DNA from: Eubacterium sp.
GTDB lineage: Bacteria; Bacillota; Clostridia; Lachnospirales; Lachnospiraceae
Length of the DNA stretch: 64,000 nucleotides
Reading direction: 5' to 3'
Assembly (NCBI GenBank): GCA_017619835.1
Contig: JAFZRN010000020.1
Span: 1-64,000, forward strand
Positions within the stretch are counted from its first letter, which is position 1, and each line of letters opens with the position of its first letter. The notes below the pieces were generated by a model, which searched no databases, was not told the DNA's origin, and saw only the letters and a list, made by a program, of their open reading frames with translations. The translations under genes and the position numbers were made by a program. Below are positions 45,301 through 54,361 of the stretch, piece by piece.

Positions 45301-47369
45301 CTTACTACATCATCCGGAAGAATTATGTTCTTTAAATACTTATTACTATTAAATGTATAATGTCCTTCAATTCCGGTAGCCTCCTCAGCCAGTTTGTAGG
45401 TTGCAAATCTTTTTCCATCAGGATATTTTGCCAGGGACAAGCTTCCGTCGCTGTTCTTTTTATACAAAACTCCCCCTATACTTTTATAATACGGGTTGTC
45501 TTCAGAAACGTAGATATCCTTATAGGAAGCATTATCAAGAAAATCACCAAGATATTCTATAGTGGAAGGAAGTGTAACATAATAATCCTTCGTGGTATAA
45601 CTGGAAATACTGGGAAGCGTACTTACGCCCTCTTCTATTTCAAAGTGATCTATATTACATCCATATATTGCATATCCGACGATAGTCATTTTCGAATTCC
45701 GGATCACCAGCTTCTTAAGGTCAGCGCCATAAAAGCATCCGTGATTTACGTCTGTTACTCCTTCGGGAATAGTATATTCAGTACAACCGGTTTTCTGATA
45801 AAATCTGTATAACGTTTTTCCATCATAACTGAGAAGAGAACCGTCCAGATATTTGAACTTGGTATTTCCCGGATCAACCGTAATCCCCCGGTCGCCACGG
45901 AATGTACAATTATCAAATGCTCTAAAAGCGATTGCTGTAAGCGAAGCAGGAATCTCGAGCGATTCGATAGTGTTCCCAATAAAAACATAATTATCAAGCT
46001 TTGTTATTCCCTCTTGAATAACTACATGCTTTATTCTGCTGTCATTAAGGAAAGGTGTCTTTCCATAATCACAGGTCGGAATCCCGTTTACTCCGGCTGT
46101 TTTAGGATAAATAGTTACCGTACCGGTACCTTCATCAAAGCTGTAGCTGGCCGTGTTTCCAAGATCACCTGTTGCTTTAAGCTTTTTCCGGAAAATGGCA
46201 TAATATTTTGCATTCTCATATGCCGTAAGATTGAAGGAAGTACTTGTGCTGACTACCTCTCCCGAATCACTGTCTTTACGCCACTCCACAAATTCACTGT
46301 CATCATCAGCCTGTGCTTTAATTGTAAATGGATTACCATATAAAATATAATCATGATCCGAGCTTTTATATTCTTTTCCCTCAAAACAGACCTTGCTGTC
46401 GGAGAAACCGTTAATATCATAGGCTTCTATATCTATTTGGGGATCATATATAGAGCAACCTGTTATAATATACTCTGCTTTATTATCATCATACCTTGTC
46501 AGAAGATCAAGATCGTAATAGCCATAAAGGCTGTAGGAATCTTTCAGATAAACCTTTAAATCATTAGACAGCTTATATCCGTCTATAACGGGAGTATTTA
46601 TGTTTATAGTTACATTGTACTGACTATCTCCCTGATAAAATACATCATTCTTACCATATGGTTTGTACTCATTTGTAACTGCATTCCAGTAGTTCCAGAC
46701 ACCGGTATGCTCTATAAGACCGTCGTCTGCCATTCTGCCACTCTTCAGCTTTATCTTTGTAGCCTCAACATAGGTATAAGAGCCTGCCCTCTGGCCGGCA
46801 CATGGCCAGCCCTTCGGGAAATTAAAATAGATTTCTTCTATTTCATCTTCATTTCCGGGTGTTATATGTGACGCAGTCCGTTCAAAATAATATGTTACGT
46901 CATCATTTTTCGACGTTCTGCAGTATTCAGTCATCTCGATTCCATTGACATAGAATTCGCAGTCATCTGAAAAGGTAATTCCTGAAACACCATACCTGAC
47001 AAACATATTAACCATGAAACGGCTGTTTCCACTTGTAAAATACAGATTCTGGACTCCGTCTATGCTATAACTGTACCAGTCATGATCCTCAGCCTCCATA
47101 CACCATCCGTATTTTTCACTTTCAAAATCAAAATCACTATCCTTAGCAATTCCGTTTGTTGACTGAATATTTGTTATGAATATCTCAGGCTGATCAACGA
47201 AAGAATATTCTTCAAATGGTTCGTTTATATCATTCGATGTTCCAAGATCGATTCTTGTGATCACATCCGAGGCTGCATTAACCTCTTTAGCATTACCAAT
47301 CCATGGCAATATAAAAAGAACCATTATGATAGTCATCAGAGTAATTAAAAAAGGCTTTCTTTTCTCCAT
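42378..47369 (-). CDS. giant LRR/MBG/Fn3 cell-surface protein
   Basis: A 1,663-residue secreted protein with a signal peptide (about 1-32). A long N-terminal beta-rich region ends in an InlB B-repeat-like module (FTIKAQADDDSEFVEWRKD...YYAIFRKK). BspA-type leucine-rich repeats lie near 400-750 (IESLEIPASLTAIAFRAF, YKLAEEATGIEGHYTF), with a second short LRR block near 1,200-1,300 (CTSVTLPGSIERIGWGAF). A CxxC segment (CEECGMHYS, CSVCHDV) and two MBG-type domains (SVTYNGKTQTPSVTV, EDKVYTGSEIKQKL) follow. Then comes an Asp/Thr/Pro linker and a Lys-rich fibronectin type III domain (VKWKKITGVDGYEVQYS). No sorting signal is present; the basic C-terminal domain may hold it to the wall. The role is probably adhesion or glycan binding. 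It is transcribed alone, between two terminators. Confidence 0.82.
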   Translation of the reverse strand: MEKRKPFLITLMTIIMVLFILPWIGNAKEVNAASDVITRIDLGTSNDINEPFEEYSFVDQPEIFITNIQSTNGIAKDSDFDFESEKYGWCMEAEDHDWYSYSIDGVQNLYFTSGNSRFMVNMFVRYGVSGITFSDDCEFYVNGIEMTEYCRTSKNDDVTYYFERTASHITPGNEDEIEEIYFNFPKGWPCAGQRAGSYTYVEATKIKLKSGRMADDGLIEHTGVWNYWNAVTNEYKPYGKNDVFYQGDSQYNVTININTPVIDGYKLSNDLKVYLKDSYSLYGYYDLDLLTRYDDNKAEYIITGCSIYDPQIDIEAYDINGFSDSKVCFEGKEYKSSDHDYILYGNPFTIKAQADDDSEFVEWRKDSDSGEVVSTSTSFNLTAYENAKYYAIFRKKLKATGDLGNTASYSFDEGTGTVTIYPKTAGVNGIPTCDYGKTPFLNDSRIKHVVIQEGITKLDNYVFIGNTIESLEIPASLTAIAFRAFDNCTFRGDRGITVDPGNTKFKYLDGSLLSYDGKTLYRFYQKTGCTEYTIPEGVTDVNHGCFYGADLKKLVIRNSKMTIVGYAIYGCNIDHFEIEEGVSTLPSISSYTTKDYYVTLPSTIEYLGDFLDNASYKDIYVSEDNPYYKSIGGVLYKKNSDGSLSLAKYPDGKRFATYKLAEEATGIEGHYTFNSNKYLKNIILPDDVVSIKSDAFFFMNDITVTVTNPECIFSSDAIYRCNNVTLKGYKGSTAQTYSESHNLNFVRIGDDNGVMGTPQNPGWDGYTAKWSEVENATRYYVSLYADSDNDGTPDNTYEFEVQASETELDLQYNMLRNSYDYWFTVKAAAPTYDVSPDSAASVIKNGRFTTDNDIELSLSVDTVSYSCRDDEGDLCSYYCRVKNMSDEQVGGLNYIGNYESFNIRKILHNIGAAYGKYKIYVSAYVAVTKTGGVTLGCGETLTPVIYDYKEISPVNRIELTIPYPEEGGKSVLTDELDIKAYSGEDILDAINLDSNNGYYYMNQNSSNWNKYGSGNTITRGKYGYAYKVDLNINTVYKYADEVDILVNGSSKNVSIDNKYSSYIRITYTFPRFEVENIPDQEWTGAEIMPEPQVTYGDKTLTKDTDYTLSYSNNTDVGIAKVTVAGIGDYLNTTEQSFKIVYPLAITGSCGDSVNYSFDPYTGKLTISGNGPMTDYTNADNSPFNDYASIRSKVKTIVINSGVTSIGDCSISGMPNCTSVTLPGSIERIGWGAFVGYNSLTEMTIPTSVKTIDGEAFYNNSIETVNYHGTPSSWKQVSLGERNEKLLTALKIDGHTHNYELSEDVPADCGNDGYKTYTCEECGMHYSEKTDDATGIHNYVVTIQKATPTEDGLYSEICSVCHDVISTPILKADRCELSATSVTYNGKTQTPSVTVANADDTLEESNYTVEYSGNLNAGTATVTINLVGEYYTGTITRQFTINPASVETAVISGIEDKVYTGSEIKQKLKVEMAFDGDKIELIEGTDYVVSYSDNIQVGTATVTITGKDNYTGSISKTFKITGAASNPDATPSPGTDVTPGPDATPAPGTEVTPTATPGTETDVTKPAKAVIKTSKNKKGKKLYVKWKKITGVDGYEVQYSLKKSFSKAKKAKTKIKSTAKTSITIKKLKKNKKYYVRVRAYKLDSSGNKIYGKWSKVKKVKVKK

Positions 47370-47442
47370 CTTTTATCTCTCCCTTCAGTTTGTGGGTTCC
47401 CCCTATATTTTACTCTACCATCCTCAATTATAATTTCAATAG

Positions 47443-47468
47443 AAAAAAGCCCGAAAACGGGCTTTTAG
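47443..47468 (-). terminator. intrinsic terminator of the trp operon
   Basis: The minus strand carries AAAAGCCCG, loop TTTT, CGGGCTTTT and a following T-run, a perfect 9-bp stem about 25 nt after the trpA stop codon. Confidence 0.9.
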
Positions 47469-47492
47469 CGTAAAAGTATCCATTGGATACCA

Positions 47493-48254
47493 TCAGTTTT
47501 TCATGCTTTTTACGAATTCGTACAGCTTTTCGGGAGCATTTTTGCCTTCGGCAGCTACGATCTTTACCATTGCGGAACCGACGATGACGCCGTCAGCAAT
47601 CTTGGACATCTCCTTTGCCTGCTCGGGAGTGCTGATTCCAAAACCGATCGCAGCGGGAGTATCAGTCACTTCCTTGATGTGGCTGATTATCGTGGCAAGG
47701 TCCGTGGTGATCTCATTTCTCACACCGGTAACACCAAGTGAAGAAACTGTATAGATGAAGCCCTTGGCCTGGGATGCGATCTCTTTTATCCTGTCCTCGC
47801 TTGTAGGTGCGATCATGGAAATAAAATCCATTCCGTATTTCTCGGCAGTATCACAAAATTCGTGTCTTTCCTCAAACGGGCAGTCGGGAATGATGATTCC
47901 GTCTGCGCCTGCCTCGCTTGCCTTCTCAAAGAATTTGTCCGTACCGTAGTGATATACGGGATTTGCATAGGTCATGAAGACTATCGGGATATCTACTTCC
48001 TTTCTGACTTCCTTAAGAAGCTCGAAAACTTTGTCTGTGGTCATTCCGGCACTAAGCGCCCTGATATCGGCCTCCTGGATCACAGGTCCCTCAGCTATAG
48101 GATCCGAAAATGGTATCCCGACCTCGATAAGGTCCGCACCGGCTCTTGCTACGGCTTTAAAGTTCTCAACGCTGGTCTCAAAATCCGGATCACCTGCGGT
48201 AAGGAATGCTATGAAGGCCTTTTTATTTTCAAATGCTTTATATATATTACTCAT
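47493..48254 (-). CDS. trpA: tryptophan synthase alpha chain
   Basis: A 253-residue (beta/alpha)8 protein that cleaves indole-3-glycerol phosphate to indole and glyceraldehyde 3-phosphate and passes indole to TrpB. The catalytic Glu is in DLIEVGIPFSDPIAEGPVIQ, with the second acid in MTYANPVYHYG context and the phosphate-binding Gly-rich ends GFGIS and VGSAMV present. It is the last gene of the trp operon, 12 nt after trpB and before the terminator at 47443-47468. Confidence 0.96.
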   Translation of the reverse strand: MSNIYKAFENKKAFIAFLTAGDPDFETSVENFKAVARAGADLIEVGIPFSDPIAEGPVIQEADIRALSAGMTTDKVFELLKEVRKEVDIPIVFMTYANPVYHYGTDKFFEKASEAGADGIIIPDCPFEERHEFCDTAEKYGMDFISMIAPTSEDRIKEIASQAKGFIYTVSSLGVTGVRNEITTDLATIISHIKEVTDTPAAIGFGISTPEQAKEMSKIADGVIVGSAMVKIVAAEGKNAPEKLYEFVKSMKN

Positions 48255-48266
48255 GATCTGTCCTCT

Positions 48267-49472
48267 TTATTCATATATTTCAACACCACGGTAACGTGCG
48301 ATCGCAGCAACATCCTTGTCGCCTCGTCCTGATATGGTGCAGACAATGATTGAATCCTTCGGCATCTCAGGTGCGATCTTCATCACGTGTGCAACTGCGT
48401 GGCTGCTCTCGATTGCCGGGATGATACCCTCTGTTCTTGAAAGATATTCGAAGGCTCTTACCGCCTCTTCATCCGTGATTGGCACATATTCTGCTCTTCC
48501 GATAGAAGCAAGATATGCATGCTCCGGTCCGATTCCGGGATAATCAAGTCCTGCGGAGATGGAGTAAACGGGAGCTATCTGTCCGTATTCATCCTGGCAG
48601 AAAAGTGACTTCATACCATGGAAGATACCCATGGAGCCGTTTGCCATTGTTGCTGCATTCTTCGGGTTATCAACACCGAGTCCCGCTGCTTCGCATCCGA
48701 TGAGTCGGACATTTTCATCTTTAATATATTCATAGAAGGAGCCGATTGCGTTGCTTCCGCCGCCTACGCAGGCGATGACAACATCCGGGAGCTTGCCCTC
48801 TGCCTCGAGTATCTGCTCACGGCTCTCCTTACTGATCACTGACTGGAAGTCTCTTACTATAGTCGGAAATGGGTGCGGCCCCATAACCGAACCGAGAACA
48901 TACAGTGTATCATCCACTCTGCTGACCCACTCACGCATGGCCTCATTTACGGCATCCTTAAGAACCTTGGTTCCTGTCTTGACCGCATGGACCTTTGCAC
49001 CGAGAAGCTCCATTCTGAATACATTCAGAGCCTGTCTTTCGGTATCCTCTTCGCCCATGAATATCTCGCATTCCATATCCATGAGTGCAGCTGCGGTTGC
49101 TGTTGCAACTCCGTGCTGTCCGGCACCTGTCTCGGCTATTACCCTGGTCTTACCCATTTTCTTTGCAAGAAGAACCTGTCCGAGAACGTTGTTGATCTTG
49201 TGGGAACCGGTATGGTTCAGATCCTCTCTTTTGAGATAAATCTTTGCGCCGCCAAGGTCACGGGTCATCTTCTCTGCATAGTAAAGAAGCGACGGACGTC
49301 CGGCATATTCACGGTTGAGCTTATCCAGTTCAGCTACGAACTCCGGATCATTTTTATAATGCTCGTATGCTTCCTCCAGCTTATGGATCTCGTTCATCAG
49401 TGTTTCGGGGATGTACTGTCCGCCGAACTCACCAAAACGACCGGTTGGATTGTAATTATTCTCATTACTCAT
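48267..49472 (-). CDS. trpB: tryptophan synthase beta chain
   Basis: A 401-residue PLP enzyme that joins indole and serine to give tryptophan. The PLP lysine lies in [13 protein letters not shown], the catalytic Glu in [13 protein letters not shown] and the phosphate-binding loop in [10 protein letters not shown]. The N-terminus [16 protein letters not shown] is typical of TrpB1. Its start overlaps the end of trpF by 8 nt, so translation is coupled. Confidence 0.97.
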   Translation of the reverse strand: MSNENNYNPTGRFGEFGGQYIPETLMNEIHKLEEAYEHYKNDPEFVAELDKLNREYAGRPSLLYYAEKMTRDLGGAKIYLKREDLNHTGSHKINNVLGQVLLAKKMGKTRVIAETGAGQHGVATATAAALMDMECEIFMGEEDTERQALNVFRMELLGAKVHAVKTGTKVLKDAVNEAMREWVSRVDDTLYVLGSVMGPHPFPTIVRDFQSVISKESREQILEAEGKLPDVVIACVGGGSNAIGSFYEYIKDENVRLIGCEAAGLGVDNPKNAATMANGSMGIFHGMKSLFCQDEYGQIAPVYSISAGLDYPGIGPEHAYLASIGRAEYVPITDEEAVRAFEYLSRTEGIIPAIESSHAVAHVMKIAPEMPKDSIIVCTISGRGDKDVAAIARYRGVEIYE

Positions 49473-50076
49473 AGTATTTACCTCTTTTTACCAGGGAAAT
49501 GAATTCTCTGAGTTTAGTTTCATCTTTTACTGAGTCGGTTTCGACTCCAGAGCTCACATCTACGGCGTAGGGTGAAGTCTCCTCGATTGCTTTTTCTATG
49601 TTGTCGGGGGACAGGCCTCCGGCAAGGAAAAATGGTCTCTTTATCGATCTCAGTCCGGAGCGGTCATAGGTCTCACCTTCTCCGTAGCCCGAATCGATCA
49701 TGACATAGTCAGCAGAGGATTCTTCCACGACATCGAAGCTTTCAATCTTCTTTATATTGAAAACCTTGATGATCGGTTTATCGGAAAGACTTCTCAGCTT
49801 ACTGATATAGTCCTCATCCTCGTGGCCATGAAGCTGGGCGATATCGATTATATCTTTCTTCAGAAACTCTGCCACTTTCTCGACATTTTCATCTACGAAA
49901 ACGCCCACTGCCTTGATATCGGGATCAAGCTTTGCTTTAAGCTCTGCTGCTCTTTCAGGTGTAACATATCTCTTGCTGAAATCGGCAAATACGAAGCCGA
50001 TATAATCGGGGCGAAGGCTGTTTACTATTCTGATGTCTTCTTCGCGGGTAAGCCCGCATATCTTGATTCTGGTCAT
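49465..50076 (-). CDS. trpF: phosphoribosylanthranilate isomerase
   Basis: A 203-residue barrel enzyme converting phosphoribosylanthranilate to CdRP. The catalytic Cys is in [12 protein letters not shown] and the catalytic Asp in [20 protein letters not shown] and the phosphate-binding [10 protein letters not shown] close the barrel. It begins 1 nt after trpC and overlaps trpB by 8 nt. Confidence 0.96.
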   Translation of the reverse strand: MTRIKICGLTREEDIRIVNSLRPDYIGFVFADFSKRYVTPERAAELKAKLDPDIKAVGVFVDENVEKVAEFLKKDIIDIAQLHGHEDEDYISKLRSLSDKPIIKVFNIKKIESFDVVEESSADYVMIDSGYGEGETYDRSGLRSIKRPFFLAGGLSPDNIEKAIEETSPYAVDVSSGVETDSVKDETKLREFISLVKRGKYYE

Positions 50077-50077
50077 A

Positions 50078-50872
50078 CTACCCCTTCATCTCACGGATCA
50101 GTTCGCCCTTATCAGTGCTTCTCATGAGCATCTCGCCGACAAGAACCGCATCGGTTCCGTTTTCCTTAAGAGCTTTGACATCCGAAACATCCATGATGCC
50201 GCTTTCAGACACAAAGATTATATCCGACGGAACCATTTCCCGCAAGTTTATACTGTTTCTGATATCAACTGTGAAGTCCTTAAGATTTCTGTTATTTACT
50301 CCCACTATCCTGGCACCGGCTGCAAGGCATCTCTTAACCTCTTCGGCATCATGTGCCTCGAAAAGGCAGGATAGTCCGAGAGAATCTGCTATCTCATAGA
50401 ATTCTTTCAGTTCTTCATCGCTGAGGATTGCCGCGATAAGAAGGACTGCGGATGCTCCGAAAAGCTTTGCCTGGTAGATCATATAAGGGTCTATCGTAAA
50501 ATCCTTTCTGAGGACCGGAATGCTGACTTCCTTTGTAATAGCTTTAAGGTATTCATCACTTCCACGGAATCTGTCAGGCTCGGTAAGGCAGCTTATCGCA
50601 TCTGCCCCGCTTGTCTCATATTCCTTTGCGATCTCGAGATAAGGAAAATCTTCTGCGATTACTCCTTTGGAAGGCGATGCCTTCTTAACCTCGGATATCA
50701 CGGAAAGGCCTTTTTTAGAAAGAGCCTTCTCAAAGGGATAGTCGAATTCCTGAACCTCCATCTCGCGGGCAGCCATGAGTTCGGCGTCACGCTTAATGTC
50801 GGCGGGGGAATATTCAACTTTCTGTTTTTCTATTCTGCTTCTTGTTAATGAAGCTAATTCGTCCAGTATCAT
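50078..50872 (-). CDS. trpC: indole-3-glycerol phosphate synthase
   Basis: A 264-residue barrel enzyme that closes the indole ring of CdRP. Motifs include SVISEVKKASPSKGVI with the substrate Lys, CLTEPDRFRGSDEYL, PVLRKDFTIDPYMIYQA with the catalytic Lys, and VGVNNRNLKDFTVD. AAGGAA precedes the ATG; it lies 9 nt after trpD. Confidence 0.96.
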   Translation of the reverse strand: MILDELASLTRSRIEKQKVEYSPADIKRDAELMAAREMEVQEFDYPFEKALSKKGLSVISEVKKASPSKGVIAEDFPYLEIAKEYETSGADAISCLTEPDRFRGSDEYLKAITKEVSIPVLRKDFTIDPYMIYQAKLFGASAVLLIAAILSDEELKEFYEIADSLGLSCLFEAHDAEEVKRCLAAGARIVGVNNRNLKDFTVDIRNSINLREMVPSDIIFVSESGIMDVSDVKALKENGTDAVLVGEMLMRSTDKGELIREMKG

Positions 50873-50881
50873 ATATATTCC

Positions 50882-51901
50882 TTATCTGTTGCTTACTTCG
50901 ATGAATTTCTCGAGGGTTGCTGTTGCTTTTCCGCTGTCTATAAGCTCTGCGGCGAGCTTGATTCCGTCTTCAAGACTGTCAGCCTTTCCACCGATATAAA
51001 GAGCTGCACCTGCGTTCATAAGAGTGGCATTTCTCTTTGCACCCTTCTCCTCGCCACTGAGGATAGCTCTTGTGATCGCAGCATTTTCTTCGGGAGTTCC
51101 ACCGACAAGGTCTTCCTTCTTGCAGGATTCAAAGCCGAAGTCTTCGGGCTTGATAACCTTTGTTCTGTACCATCCGTCCTTTATCTCGCAGATAGTAGTC
51201 GGGGAACTGAGTGATATCTCATCCAGTTTATCCTGTCCGTAAACTACCATACCTCTCTTAACTCCGAGATCTGCAAGAACCTGTGCAAGAGGCTCAACAA
51301 GATATTCATCATATACACCGAGGAGCATCATGCTTGGCTTTCCTGGATTTGTAAGGGGGCCGAGGATATTGAACACTGTTCTGAATCCGAGCTCCTTACG
51401 GATTGCTCCGACATACTTCATAGAAGTGTGATATTTCTGTGCGAAGAAGAAGCACATGCCTACTTCGTTAAGCAGCTCTACACATTTATCGGGATCCTGT
51501 TGGATATTTACACCGAGAGCCTCGAGACAGTCGGCAGTTCCGCACTTTGAAGAAGCTGCTCTGTTTCCGTGCTTAGCAACCTTCATTCCGCCTGCTGCAG
51601 CTATAAGTGCCGAAGTAGTGGATATATTGAAGCTGTGTGCATTGTCTCCGCCTGTTCCTACTATCTCAAATATCTCCATTCCCGTATTAACAGGTGTTGC
51701 GTGGTCTCTCATTGCAGCTGCGCAGCCTGCGATCTCGTCCTTTGTCTCGGCCTTTGCGCTTTTGGTTGAGAGTGCTGAAAGGAATGCAGCGTTCTGAGTA
51801 GGAGATGTTTCTCCGCTCATTATCTCATTCATTACTGTGTAAGCCTCATCATATGTAAGATCCTGCTTATTAACTATTTTTTCAATTGCTTCTTTAATCA
51901 T
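50882..51901 (-). CDS. trpD: anthranilate phosphoribosyltransferase
   Basis: A 339-residue enzyme that transfers phosphoribose from PRPP to anthranilate. The PRPP-binding [33 protein letters not shown] and the [15 protein letters not shown] segment are present and the length is normal. It is separate from TrpG here, unlike the enterobacterial fusion. It lies 19 nt after trpG. Confidence 0.96.
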   Translation of the reverse strand: MIKEAIEKIVNKQDLTYDEAYTVMNEIMSGETSPTQNAAFLSALSTKSAKAETKDEIAGCAAAMRDHATPVNTGMEIFEIVGTGGDNAHSFNISTTSALIAAAGGMKVAKHGNRAASSKCGTADCLEALGVNIQQDPDKCVELLNEVGMCFFFAQKYHTSMKYVGAIRKELGFRTVFNILGPLTNPGKPSMMLLGVYDEYLVEPLAQVLADLGVKRGMVVYGQDKLDEISLSSPTTICEIKDGWYRTKVIKPEDFGFESCKKEDLVGGTPEENAAITRAILSGEEKGAKRNATLMNAGAALYIGGKADSLEDGIKLAAELIDSGKATATLEKFIEVSNR

Positions 51902-51920
51902 GGTGGTACTCCTTTATATA

Positions 51921-52493
51921 TTAATTCTTAATAAAGTTCTTAAGTATTGTAAGACCGTCGGGTGTGAGGATCGATTCGGGATGGAACTGAAGTCCGTAGA
52001 CCTTATAGTCACGGTGTTTTACTGCCATTACCTCGCCGTCATCATCTGATGTTGCGATAACCTCAAGCTCCTCGGGGATGGTCTCCTCTTTTGCAGCAAG
52101 TGAATGATATCTTGCTACCGGAAGCTTCTTTGATGGAAGTCCCTCGAAGATATCAACATTTTCTTTCAGTGTGCACACTGACTGTTTGCCGTGCATAAGG
52201 CGCTTTGCGTGAGTTACGGTCGCACCGAACACTTCGCAGATTGCCTGGTGCCCGAGGCAGACGCCCATGATGGGAATCCGGCCGGCGAGCTCCCTCACTA
52301 CGGCTTCGCAGATCCCGGCATCAGACGGTTTGCCGGGACCCGGAGAAAGTATTATATGGGAGGGTTTTAACTCTGCTATCTCATCAACGGACATCTCATC
52401 ATTTCGGATGACCTTAATGTCCGGAGTAATTGTTCCTACAAGCTGATACAGGTTGTAGGAGAAGCTGTCATAATTATCTATCAAAAGTATCAT
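51921..52493 (-). CDS. trpG: anthranilate synthase glutaminase subunit
   Basis: A 190-residue class I glutamine amidotransferase that supplies ammonia to TrpE. The triad is visible: Cys in MGVCLGHQAI and His/Glu in LQFHPESI. ILSPGPGKPSDAG is the oxyanion strand. Such subunits may also serve PabB for folate synthesis. It starts 9 nt after trpE within the operon. Confidence 0.95.
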   Translation of the reverse strand: MILLIDNYDSFSYNLYQLVGTITPDIKVIRNDEMSVDEIAELKPSHIILSPGPGKPSDAGICEAVVRELAGRIPIMGVCLGHQAICEVFGATVTHAKRLMHGKQSVCTLKENVDIFEGLPSKKLPVARYHSLAAKEETIPEELEVIATSDDDGEVMAVKHRDYKVYGLQFHPESILTPDGLTILKNFIKN

Positions 52494-52502
52494 GGTAATC
52501 TC

Positions 52503-53960
52503 CTATAAATCATTTGCGGTTTCAATAGCTGTAACGACAGCCTTTGCCTTGTTCATGCATTCCTGGAATTCCTTCTCGGGAACGGAATCGGCTACGATTC
52601 CGGCTCCGCATCTGATGAAGACTTTTCCGTTCTTCTTATAAGCAATACGGATTGCGATGCAGGTATCCATATTTCCGGTAAAGTCGATATATCCTATCGC
52701 TCCGCCGTAGATTCCTCTCTTGCAGTCCTCAAGCTCATCTATCAGCTGGCAGGCTCTTATCTTAGGCGCTCCCGAAAGTGTTCCTGCAGGAAGGACTGAT
52801 TCGATAGCATCAAGTGCATCCTTATCATCCCTTATCTCGCCTCTTACCGTGGAGCCGATATGCATTACATGTGAAAATCTCAGTATATCCATATATCTTT
52901 CGACTTCGACGGTTCCGAACTTGCTTATCCTTCCGAGATCATTTCTTCCAAGATCTACCAGCATGTTATGTTCGGAGAGTTCCTTTTCATCTGCGAGAAG
53001 CTCCTTTTCCAATGCCTCATCCTCTTCGGGGGTCTTGCCTCTCCATCTGGTCCCCGCAAGCGGGAAGGTATGGAGAATTCCGTTTTCCAGTTTGACCAGA
53101 GTTTCGGGAGATGCGCCTGCAACCTCCACATCTGTTCCGGAAAAGTAGAACATATAAGGTGAAGGATTGATGGTCCTCAGCATTCTGTAGGTATTCAGAA
53201 GGCTTCCCTCAAATGGCGCCGACATCCTGTTTGAAAGAACTATCTGGAAGATATCTCCCTCATAGATATGATTCTTTGCCTTCTCGACCATTTCCGAATA
53301 TTCTTTCTTATCGAATACCGGTGTTACTTCTCCGAGGATCCTTCCTTTTTCATCCGGAGCTTTCTCTCCGTTTTTAAGAAGGTTTGCAAGCTGCTCCAGC
53401 TCCATTACCGCACGTCTGTATTCGGTCTCGATATCATTAAGCTTGATGTTTACGATGAGCACTATCTTCTGACGTACATTATCGAAGGCGATCACCTTAT
53501 CGAAGAGCATCAGGTCAACGTCCTTAAACTCATTTTCATCTTTTATCTCGTTCTTAAGAACAGGCTCGCTGTACTTAAGGTAATCGTAGGAAAAGTAGCC
53601 CACGAGACCGCCGGTGAAGGACGGCAGGTCATCAAATCGTGGGCTCTTATATTCACTGAGGATCTGACGGATGTAGCTTGTCGGATCTTCGGTTTCGATG
53701 GAAATGTCACCCATTTTCAGCTTACCGTCGATGCAGGTTATCTCGAGCTTCGGATCAAAGCCCATGAATGTATACCTGCCCCAGGTATCGTCAGCCTGTG
53801 CCGACTCAAGCATATAAGTGTGAGCCGAAACATTTTTCAGGACACGGAGCGCTTCGATCGGAGTTATGAAATCCGAAAGGAGCTCGGTGCTGACGGGTGC
53901 CACGGTATAATCCGTGGTGGATATTGATTTTAATTCTTCGATGGATGGTCTGATGTTCAT
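52503..53960 (-). CDS. trpE: anthranilate synthase component I
   Basis: A 485-residue chorismate-utilising enzyme making anthranilate with TrpG. The N-terminal feedback site has the Ser-containing YMLESAQ motif (LLES type), so tryptophan inhibition is expected. The C-terminal catalytic domain shows YEGDIFQIVLSNR, AGTRWRGKTPEED, LVDLGRNDLGRI, FSHVMHIGSTVRG and GAPKIRACQLIDELE. GAGGGG precedes the ATG. It is the first gene of the operon, about 20 nt after the T-box terminator. Confidence 0.97.
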   Translation of the reverse strand: MNIRPSIEELKSISTTDYTVAPVSTELLSDFITPIEALRVLKNVSAHTYMLESAQADDTWGRYTFMGFDPKLEITCIDGKLKMGDISIETEDPTSYIRQILSEYKSPRFDDLPSFTGGLVGYFSYDYLKYSEPVLKNEIKDENEFKDVDLMLFDKVIAFDNVRQKIVLIVNIKLNDIETEYRRAVMELEQLANLLKNGEKAPDEKGRILGEVTPVFDKKEYSEMVEKAKNHIYEGDIFQIVLSNRMSAPFEGSLLNTYRMLRTINPSPYMFYFSGTDVEVAGASPETLVKLENGILHTFPLAGTRWRGKTPEEDEALEKELLADEKELSEHNMLVDLGRNDLGRISKFGTVEVERYMDILRFSHVMHIGSTVRGEIRDDKDALDAIESVLPAGTLSGAPKIRACQLIDELEDCKRGIYGGAIGYIDFTGNMDTCIAIRIAYKKNGKVFIRCGAGIVADSVPEKEFQECMNKAKAVVTAIETANDL

Positions 53961-53981
53961 TTTTTACCCCTCGTTTAAAAC

Positions 53982-54018
53982 AAAAAGTCCTTAGTCCGAT
54001 GTTAATCAGACTAAGGAC
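53982..54018 (-). terminator. T-box controlled terminator before trpE
   Basis: On the minus strand GTCCTTAGTC and GACTAAGGAC form a 10-bp stem followed by TTTTTG. The 5' arm overlaps the end of the T-box antiterminator region, so only one of the two structures can form. Confidence 0.9.
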
Positions 54019-54270
54019 GATACTATCGCGGTGCCACCTTAATTCAGAATAAATTCTGCACTCTGTAAGATACTCAATCATAATGATATTTATATCTCTG
54101 TCGATTAACGCACGACTTACGTCATGGAATACTCCCGGTCTGCCTTATGGCTCCTGGTTTGACCATGCCCTCAGCGGTCCATTTGCTAAGCTGTTACTGC
54201 AGAACTCTCATCATATGTCCCACTCTCTGTAATGCACATTTCTTAACGTTATCTCCGCATCAACGGTTTA
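53982..54270 (-). promoter_or_regulatory. T-box leader of the trp operon, Trp specifier UGG
   Basis: The gene-free 400 bases before trpE hold a T-box riboswitch on the minus strand. The conserved T-box GGTGGCACCGCG lies at 54027-54038, just before the terminator at 53982-54018. Upstream there is the AGAGAG turn of stem I and the specifier loop AAATGGACC with UGG at 54179-54181 followed by a purine. Uncharged tRNA-Trp would bind UGG through its anticodon and the T-box through its CCA end, favouring the antiterminator. This matches the downstream genes and points to control by tryptophan charging and not TRAP or attenuation peptides. Confidence 0.95.
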
Positions 54271-54290
54271 AATCTATTAAATTGTTTAGT

Positions 54291-54320
54291 ATTTTAAAAC
54301 CAAAGCATCAATTCTGTCAA
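54291..54320 (-). promoter_or_regulatory. trp operon promoter
   Basis: The minus strand shows consensus TTGACA (54315-54320), an 18-bp spacer and TAAAAT (54291-54296), about 20 bp upstream of the T-box leader. Confidence 0.75.
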
Positions 54321-54361
54321 TACTTTTTTTGAGGCAACCTCAGGTAGCAGCAGATGGTCAG

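Noticed and set aside
53268-53927. 219-codon plus-strand open frame opposite trpE
   Set aside because: trpE motifs are continuous on the minus strand; the plus frame is a shadow.
54325-54345. GAGGTTGCCTC hairpin considered as terminator of the M15-like gene
   Set aside because: On the coding strand it is followed by A residues, not T, and it has only a 4-bp stem.
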